Notes under the pieces: generated by a model
Database searches by the model: none
Told to the model about the DNA's origin: nothing
Seen by the model: the letters and a program-made list of their open reading frames with translations, nothing else
Made by a program: the position numbers and the translations under genes
Shown: positions 12,459 to 17,808 of the stretch, piece after piece
How positions within the stretch are numbered: the first letter of the stretch is position 1
Layout of the letters: each line of letters starts with the position of its first letter
Origin: an uncultured Ruminococcus sp.
Lineage (GTDB): Bacteria > Bacillota > Clostridia > Oscillospirales > Ruminococcaceae
Assembly: GCA_947178195.1 (NCBI GenBank)
Contig: CAMWXM010000027.1
Location: 1 to 17,808, forward strand
Direction: 5' to 3'
Length of the DNA: 17,808 nucleotides

Positions 12459-13050
12459 GCTGACAGAAATTGCAGCATTTGTTATTGGAGCAGCGGTTGG
12501 TTCTGCTATTACATGGGAGTGTGTTAGGAAAAGATACGAGCAGATTGCTCAAGAAGAGATTGAGTCAGTAAAGAAAGTTTATCAAACGAAAGAGCCATAT
12601 TCTGGAGCAGACGAAAAAAAAGCTTCTGTAAAAAAAAACAAAGGCAATATTAAATGCGGCGTTAAGGAATCCCATAGTCATATTAATGAAAAAGCTGGCA
12701 TTGAAGAGTATGCCGCTAAATTAAACAAATATGGCTATAGTTTTACAGAAGCTGGAAACGTGGATTTACTGAGCAGTCCTCATATTATTTCTCCGGAAGA
12801 ATTTGGAGAATTGGATGATTATGAAAAAATTAGTCTTACATATTACGCAGATCATATTCTGGCAGATGATGATGACGAATTGATAGATGACATAGATGCT
12901 ATTATTGGCTTAGATTCTTTGAATCGGTTTGGTGAGTATGAGGATGATTCGGTGTTTGTTAGGAACGATACGCTGAAATGCGATTACGAGATTCTTTTGG
13001 ATCATAGGAATTACCAAGAAGTCGTAAGACCGCATCGGAGGGAGGCATAA
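12448..13050 (+). CDS. Membrane-anchored conserved phage protein
   Basis: About 200 residues from ATG 12448 (or 12451), placed after GGGTGG; a reading from ATG 12430 lacks a site. Residues 8-28 (IAAFVIGAAVGSAITWECV) form an N-terminal membrane anchor, followed by a lysine-rich flexible stretch (about 30-80) and a folded, acidic C-terminal domain (PHIISPEEFGELDDYEKISL, then YADHILADDDDELIDDID, then FGEYEDDSVFVRNDTLKCDY). The C-terminal domain looks conserved in many Firmicutes phages. No function is known to me. It is coupled by TAATG to the next gene and lies just upstream of the replication protein. Confidence 0.62.
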   Translation: MMNKLTEIAAFVIGAAVGSAITWECVRKRYEQIAQEEIESVKKVYQTKEPYSGADEKKASVKKNKGNIKCGVKESHSHINEKAGIEEYAAKLNKYGYSFTEAGNVDLLSSPHIISPEEFGELDDYEKISLTYYADHILADDDDELIDDIDAIIGLDSLNRFGEYEDDSVFVRNDTLKCDYEILLDHRNYQEVVRPHRREA

Positions 13051-13598
13051 TGGTGCGTAACAGACTGAAAATAGAATATTTTGAGTGGATGTGTAAGTTA
13101 GTGCAGGAGGCTTATCTCATTAAAATACCGCCTTATAAAAAACTTTTAAAGCATCTAAATGATATTGAATTCAGTTATTGCATTCCTATGGATGGTAACC
13201 GTGCGGAGGATGGCGTAGATCTCAGGTATCGGTTTGGACGTGAGCGTTCATATGACGACGCCATGATTGCGGCATATTTAGATAATAGTCCTTGTAGTGT
13301 GCTTGAGATGATGATTGCTCTTGCTATCCGTTGTGAAGAACATATTATGGATGATCCGGATATTGGAAATCGTACTGGTAAATGGTTCTGGAATATGGTA
13401 TCAAGTCTTGGACTTGCTTCTATGAATGATGCTGAATTTAATAAGGACTATGTTGACGATGTTATCTCGAAATTTTTAAATCGGAAGTATCATTGGGATG
13501 GGAGAGGCGGTCTGTTTACGGTTAAAAATTGTATGCAGGATTTACGGTCAGTGGAAATCTGGTATCAAATGTGTTGCTATTTGGATCATGTTTTGTAA
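13050..13598 (+). CDS. Conserved phage protein upstream of the replication gene
   Basis: A 182-residue soluble protein; ATG 13050 overlaps the stop before it (TAATG), and GGGAGG lies upstream. Conserved-looking blocks include FSYCIPMDGNRAEDGVDLRY, CSVLEMMIALAIRCEEHIM, RTGKWFWNMVSSLGLASM and GGLFTVKNCMQDLRSVEIWY. It is mostly helical, without membrane segments or known catalytic motifs. I associate this type with phage genomes, where it lies near replication genes; no function is known. Its place directly before the helicase-primase-polymerase gene suggests a replication-linked role (inference). Confidence 0.65.
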   Translation: MVRNRLKIEYFEWMCKLVQEAYLIKIPPYKKLLKHLNDIEFSYCIPMDGNRAEDGVDLRYRFGRERSYDDAMIAAYLDNSPCSVLEMMIALAIRCEEHIMDDPDIGNRTGKWFWNMVSSLGLASMNDAEFNKDYVDDVISKFLNRKYHWDGRGGLFTVKNCMQDLRSVEIWYQMCCYLDHVL

Positions 13599-13631
13599 TG
13601 TGAGGAAGTGAAAGGAGTAGAAAGAGATGTC

Positions 13632-16600
13632 ATGATAGATTTTTTAATGGTTGCGACACGTAGTAAGAAGAGTGGCATGATAGAAATATATCCAAAGTTT
13701 ATTATTAAGAAAAGCTCAGATCTGATGATTCGTGGCGGTGACTTTTATGCTGTCTGGATAGAGGAACGCGGTTTATGGTCTACGGATGAACAGGATGCTT
13801 TACATTTGATAGACTGTGAATTGGATCGATACGCACAGGAAAATAGTCAGCGGTTTAGCTGTGATGTAAGAGTTTTGCATATGTGGGATGCCGAGTCTGG
13901 AATGATTGATTCATGGCATAAATATTGTCAAAAACAGATGAGAGATTCTTTTCATATGTTGGATGAGAAACTTATATTTTCTAACACTGAAACAGTTAAG
14001 ATGGACTATGCCAGCAAGAAATTATGTTATCCATTGAAGGCCGGAAGTTTATCTGCCTATGATCAGTTAATGTCTGTTTTATATTCAGAAGAAGAGCGTC
14101 GCAAAATTGAGTGGGCGATTGGTTCTGTAGTTTGTGGGGAATCAAAGAAATTACAGAAATTTATGGTGTTGTATGGAGCTGCGGGAACTGGTAAGTCTAC
14201 AGTGCTTAATATTATACAACAGCTTTTTGAGGGTTATTATTCTGTATTTGATGCAAAAGCTCTTGGTTCTTCCAATAATTCTTTTGCTCTGGAAGCGTTT
14301 AAGGGCAATCCTCTGGTGGCTATTCAGCATGATGGAGACTTATCCAGAATTGAAGATAATACAAGGCTAAATAGTTTGGTTTCTCATGAATTGATGACGG
14401 TAAATGAAAAGTTTAAGTCGGCTTATTCTAATCGGTTCAAATGTTTTTTATTTATGGGAACAAATAAGCCAGTAAAGATTACAGACGCGAGATCTGGTTT
14501 GATTAGAAGGCTGATTGATGTTTCGCCTTCTGGAGACAAGCTGAATCCTAACGAATATAAGACGGTTGTTGAAAGGATTAGTTTTGAGCTTGGGGCTATT
14601 GCATATCATTGTCAGGAGGTTTTTTTAAGCGATCCAGGTAGGTATGATGATTATATTCCAGTTAAAATGCTTGGGGCATCCAATGATTTTTATAATTTTG
14701 TTGTCGATTCTTACCATGTGTTCAGTAAGGAAGATGGCGTTACGTTGAAAGCCGCCTGGGAGATGTATAAAACATATTGTGATGAAGCAAAGGTAGGTTT
14801 TCCTTTTCCTAAAAGGATTTTTAAAGAAGAGTTAAGAAATTATTTTCGAGAGTATAAGGAACGTTTCAATCTTGATGGCGGTTCGCGTGTCCGAAGTTAT
14901 TATTCTGGTTTTCGGACGGATAAATTTGAGGAGAAGAAGATTGAAGAAAAGAAGATTGAAGAAAAGAAGGAAACAGCGTTGAAATGGCTTATGTTTGATC
15001 ATATTCAATCAATCTTTGATAAGGAATGTGCGGATTGTCCAGCGCAGTATGCGACATCAAAAGAAAAGCCATCAAAAAAGTGGGATGAGGTATCTTCAAA
15101 ACTTTCAGAACTGGATACATCTAAAGTGCATTATGTAAAAACGCCAGATAATCATATTGTGATTGACTTTGATATTCCAGATGAGGAAGGGAACAAATCC
15201 TTGGAACGGAATGTGGAGGCAGCTGGCAAATGGCCTCCGACTTATGCAGAACTTAGTAAAAGTGGGAGTGGCATTCATCTTCATTATATTTATATGGGCG
15301 ATGTAACGAGACTAAGTCGAATTTATGACAAACACATAGAGATAAAAGTGTTTACTGGTAAGAGTTCGTTGAGACGTAAATTAACTCAATGTAACAACTT
15401 GGCAATCTCATCTATCAGTTCCGGATTGCCACTGAAAGGAGAAAAAAAAATGGTTAATTTCGATTCGGTTAAGAGCGAAAAAGGACTTAGGAGGCTGATC
15501 AAAAGAAATCTCAATAAAGAAATTCATCCCGGAACTAAGCCGAGTATCGACTTTATTTATAAAATATTAGATGATGCTTATTCCAGTGGTTTAAATTATG
15601 ATGTTACTGATATGAGGAATACAGTGTTGGCGTTTGCGGCAAACAGCGCTCATCAGGCTGATTATTGTATTAAACTGGTTAATAAGATGGCATTCAAATC
15701 TGCTGATACTTCTGTTAATGTGGAAAATGAAGACAAAAAACTTGTATTTTTTGATGTTGAAGTGTTTCCGAATTTGTTTCTTGTGAATTGGAAGCTGGAA
15801 GGAGAGGGAAAACCGGTTGTACGCATGATCAATCCCGTTTCGGCAGAAATTGAGGATATGATGAGATTTAGGCTTGTTGGGTTTAACTGTCGCCGGTATG
15901 ACAATCATATTTTGTATGCGAGGTTGATGGGATATACAATTGAGCAGCTTTATAAACTGTCGCAGAAAATTATCAGCGGAAGTGCAAACTGTTTCTTTGG
16001 AGAGGCTTATAATGTTTCCTATACAGATGTTTATGATTTTTCCAGCAAGAAGCAGTCTTTGAAAAAGTTTGAGATCGAATTAGGGATACATCATCAAGAA
16101 CTAGGGCTTCCATGGGATCAACCAGTGCCAGAAGAAATGTGGATGAAGGTTGCAGAGTATTGTGATAATGATGTTATTGCTACAGAGGCAGTGTTTAATG
16201 CCAGGAAAGCAGATTTTACAGCGAGGCAGATTTTGGCGGATGTGGCTGGAATGACAGTAAATGATACTACTAATACACTAACAACCCGGATTATTTTCGG
16301 GAATAACAGAAAGCCACAAGAACAGTTCAATTATCGGTTTATGGGAAATGAGGAACTTCCATTTGACTCTGATAATGAAGATTTTTACACATTTTTTGAT
16401 TCTTGTGGACGTCCTGAATTTCCGGGATATAGATTTGAGAATGGAAAATCTATATATCGGGGTGAAGAAGTTGGCGAGGGAGGATATGTATATTCTGAAC
16501 CAGGCATATATGGCAATGTAGCTTTGTTGGATGTTGCTTCAATGCATCCAAGCAGTATTGTTGCAGAGAATTTGTTCGGAGATGATTATACGCAGCGGTT

Positions 16601-17768
16601 TAAGGAAATTTTGGATGCGCGCATTGCTATCAAACACAAGGATTTTAATAAAGCAAAAAAGATGCTAAGCGGCGCATTGGAGAAGTATTTAACAGATGAA
16701 GAGGCGGCTGCGGATTTGGCTCAGGCGTTGAAAATTGCAATTAATTCTGTGTATGGACTGACCTCAGCTACTTTTGAAAATCCATTTCGGGACATACGAA
16801 ATAAAGATAATATTGTGGCGAAACGAGGCTCTTTATTTATGATTAATCTTAAACATGAAGTGCAGAGACGAGGTTTTACGGTTGCTCATATTAAGACGGA
16901 TTCTATCAAGATTCCTGACGCAACGCCGGAAATCATACAGTTTGTCATGGATTATGGTAAGCAGTATGGTTATACTTTTGAACATGAGGCAACTTATGAT
17001 AAGATGTGTCTGGTCAATAATGCGGTTTATATTGCAAAGTATAAAGATGGTAAACATGCTGGACAATGGACAGCAACAGGTTCGCAGTTTCAGATTCCCT
17101 ATGTATTTAAGAAACTGTTTAGCAGAGAAGAAATTGTGTTTGAAGATTTGTGTGAAACTAAATCTGTGAGTACAGCCTTATATTTGGATATGAATGAACA
17201 ATTGCCGGATGTTTCGGAATATGAAAAGAAATTTGATAAAGCGGAGAGCAGCTATAAAAAAGGGCTTCTTTCAGACACTTCTTTTGAATCTGCTTGTCAG
17301 GAATTAAATTCACATATTTCAGAGGGGCATGATTACCATTTTGTCGGTAAGGTTGGAAATTTCTGTCCGATTAAGCCTGGCTGTGGCGGCGGTCTCCTCA
17401 TGAGGGAGAAAGATGGAAAGTATTATGCAGCTACAGGGTCTAAAGGCTATCGATGGATGGAATCGGAAATGGTCAGAGAACTCGGTAAGGAAAAGGATAT
17501 TGACATTTCTTATTATGACAGTATGGTTGACGAAGCTGTTGCTGCGATATCTAAGTATGGAGATTTTGAATGGTTTTCTTCAGATGATTGTTATACAAAG
17601 GTTTCAGTTGATCTGTTACAGGCCATGCCTTGTGGAGACAGAAAGTTTGCAACTTGCTTTGATTGTCCGCATTTTAATGAGGATACGTTTCACATGGATT
17701 GTGGTCTTGGGTATGATATTTCTGACATCATTATTAAAAAGACAAACTCGTTAGAGGATAAAAATTAA
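13632..17768 (+). CDS. SF3 helicase - AEP primase - family B DNA polymerase fusion
   Basis: Start: ATG 13632, 14 bases after AAAGGAG; GTG 13608 in frame is possible (residue numbers here count from it). Residues 190-198 are Walker A (GAAGTGKST), 242-244 Walker B (DGD), N286 a sensor in GTNKP, R300/R301 probable arginine finger: an SF3, D5-like helicase. After a KIEEK-repeat linker (about 440-456) comes an AEP primase: D520/D522, SGSGIHLHY (552-560), E578. Then a B-family polymerase: Exo I D716/E718, Exo II N760...D765, Exo III Y851...D855, motif A D975 (DVASMHPSS), motif B K1042...NSVYG, motif C KTDS (D1098). The C-terminal 150 residues include GNFCPIKPGCGGG and a Cys/His cluster. All replication activities sit in one chain; motifs A and B are only about 67 residues apart, so no TPR2 insertion (protein priming) is apparent. 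An internal ribosome binding site and ATG at 15450 may give a 772-residue polymerase. Confidence 0.88.
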   Translation: MIDFLMVATRSKKSGMIEIYPKFIIKKSSDLMIRGGDFYAVWIEERGLWSTDEQDALHLIDCELDRYAQENSQRFSCDVRVLHMWDAESGMIDSWHKYCQKQMRDSFHMLDEKLIFSNTETVKMDYASKKLCYPLKAGSLSAYDQLMSVLYSEEERRKIEWAIGSVVCGESKKLQKFMVLYGAAGTGKSTVLNIIQQLFEGYYSVFDAKALGSSNNSFALEAFKGNPLVAIQHDGDLSRIEDNTRLNSLVSHELMTVNEKFKSAYSNRFKCFLFMGTNKPVKITDARSGLIRRLIDVSPSGDKLNPNEYKTVVERISFELGAIAYHCQEVFLSDPGRYDDYIPVKMLGASNDFYNFVVDSYHVFSKEDGVTLKAAWEMYKTYCDEAKVGFPFPKRIFKEELRNYFREYKERFNLDGGSRVRSYYSGFRTDKFEEKKIEEKKIEEKKETALKWLMFDHIQSIFDKECADCPAQYATSKEKPSKKWDEVSSKLSELDTSKVHYVKTPDNHIVIDFDIPDEEGNKSLERNVEAAGKWPPTYAELSKSGSGIHLHYIYMGDVTRLSRIYDKHIEIKVFTGKSSLRRKLTQCNNLAISSISSGLPLKGEKKMVNFDSVKSEKGLRRLIKRNLNKEIHPGTKPSIDFIYKILDDAYSSGLNYDVTDMRNTVLAFAANSAHQADYCIKLVNKMAFKSADTSVNVENEDKKLVFFDVEVFPNLFLVNWKLEGEGKPVVRMINPVSAEIEDMMRFRLVGFNCRRYDNHILYARLMGYTIEQLYKLSQKIISGSANCFFGEAYNVSYTDVYDFSSKKQSLKKFEIELGIHHQELGLPWDQPVPEEMWMKVAEYCDNDVIATEAVFNARKADFTARQILADVAGMTVNDTTNTLTTRIIFGNNRKPQEQFNYRFMGNEELPFDSDNEDFYTFFDSCGRPEFPGYRFENGKSIYRGEEVGEGGYVYSEPGIYGNVALLDVASMHPSSIVAENLFGDDYTQRFKEILDARIAIKHKDFNKAKKMLSGALEKYLTDEEAAADLAQALKIAINSVYGLTSATFENPFRDIRNKDNIVAKRGSLFMINLKHEVQRRGFTVAHIKTDSIKIPDATPEIIQFVMDYGKQYGYTFEHEATYDKMCLVNNAVYIAKYKDGKHAGQWTATGSQFQIPYVFKKLFSREEIVFEDLCETKSVSTALYLDMNEQLPDVSEYEKKFDKAESSYKKGLLSDTSFESACQELNSHISEGHDYHFVGKVGNFCPIKPGCGGGLLMREKDGKYYAATGSKGYRWMESEMVRELGKEKDIDISYYDSMVDEAVAAISKYGDFEWFSSDDCYTKVSVDLLQAMPCGDRKFATCFDCPHFNEDTFHMDCGLGYDISDIIIKKTNSLEDKN
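14928..14970 (+). repeat. Tandem 15-base repeat coding a KIEEK linker
   Basis: The unit AAGATTGAAGAAAAG occurs about twice and a half, coding E-E-K-K-I repeats between the helicase and primase domains. Copy number could vary by slippage without breaking the frame, since the unit is a multiple of three. Confidence 0.65.
15436..15452 (+). promoter_or_regulatory. Internal ribosome binding site and ATG at the primase-polymerase junction
   Basis: AAAGGAG (15435-15441), eight A's, then ATG 15450-15452, which is in frame with the long gene (M615). Spacing is optimal. Starting here would produce a 772-residue protein with the complete exonuclease and polymerase motifs. The site is as good as those of most genes in the window. 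Use in vivo is unproven. Confidence 0.5.
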
Positions 17769-17793
17769 TTAACAGAAAAAGGAGATTTTTGTT

Positions 17794-17808
17794 ATGTCAT
17801 ATAAAAAT
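17794..17808 (+). CDS. Start of next gene, cut by window end
   Basis: AAAAAGGAG (17776-17784) is followed nine bases later by ATG and codes M-S-Y-K-N before the window ends. The site is strong, so a real gene probably begins here, in the same operon as the replication protein. Nothing can be said of the product. Confidence 0.6.

Noticed and set aside
14134..14370. Plus-strand frames within the fusion gene (also 16855-17169 and 17413-17754)
   Set aside because: All lie in other frames of a gene with clear catalytic motifs; no supporting start sites.

Overview
The window is a contiguous piece of a temperate tailed-phage genome from a low-GC Firmicute. A Clostridia or Lachnospiraceae-type gut bacterium is the best guess, based on AT-rich codon use, strong AAGGAGG-type ribosome binding sites and the protein families present (XkdX, XhlA-like and Dp-1-like holins, DUF6431, DUF6353). 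No host gene, tRNA, rRNA, CRISPR array or insertion sequence was found. All database-family names come from recognising motifs by eye, not from a search.

Layout. Positions 1-2804 are the end of the structural module: a tail-fibre remnant with SET-type heptad repeats, a second fibre protein with a carbohydrate-binding-like motif, a LamG-like receptor-binding protein and a DUF4376-like protein. Positions 2826-3979 are a lysis-type module: a CmpB-like membrane protein, XkdX, an XhlA-like protein and a holin, with no endolysin after it. Positions 3980-4238 are non-coding and rich in repeats, probably attP. A tyrosine integrase with an N-terminal zinc ribbon runs leftward (4239-5480) from a near-consensus promoter. 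Everything from 5636 to the end runs rightward: three small genes including two zinc-binding proteins, a probable HTH/excisionase-like protein and a possible regulator, then a long early operon in which most products have membrane segments, including two DUF6353 paralogues. A SleB-like cell-wall hydrolase and two conserved phage proteins follow, and finally a very large replication protein.

The most striking gene is that last one (about 1378 codons). One reading frame holds an SF3 helicase, an archaeo-eukaryotic-type (AEP) primase and a family B DNA polymerase with its 3'-5' exonuclease, in that order. Just after the primase part lies an in-frame, near-ideal ribosome binding site and ATG (15450) in a run of nine A's, so the polymerase half may also be made on its own. 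A single extra A there would split the frame into two overlapping genes.

Two other patterns deserve attention. Intrinsic-terminator hairpins follow gene after gene in the early operon, and in three cases the stop codon of the gene lies inside the hairpin, which suggests antitermination or translation-coupled readthrough. A 12-base sequence occurs twice beside the probable attP and once, inverted, within the spacer of the integrase promoter, which suggests integrase arm sites and autoregulation. The uninterrupted order lysis module - att region - integrase - early genes is that of an excised or circular phage rather than an integrated prophage cut at its end.
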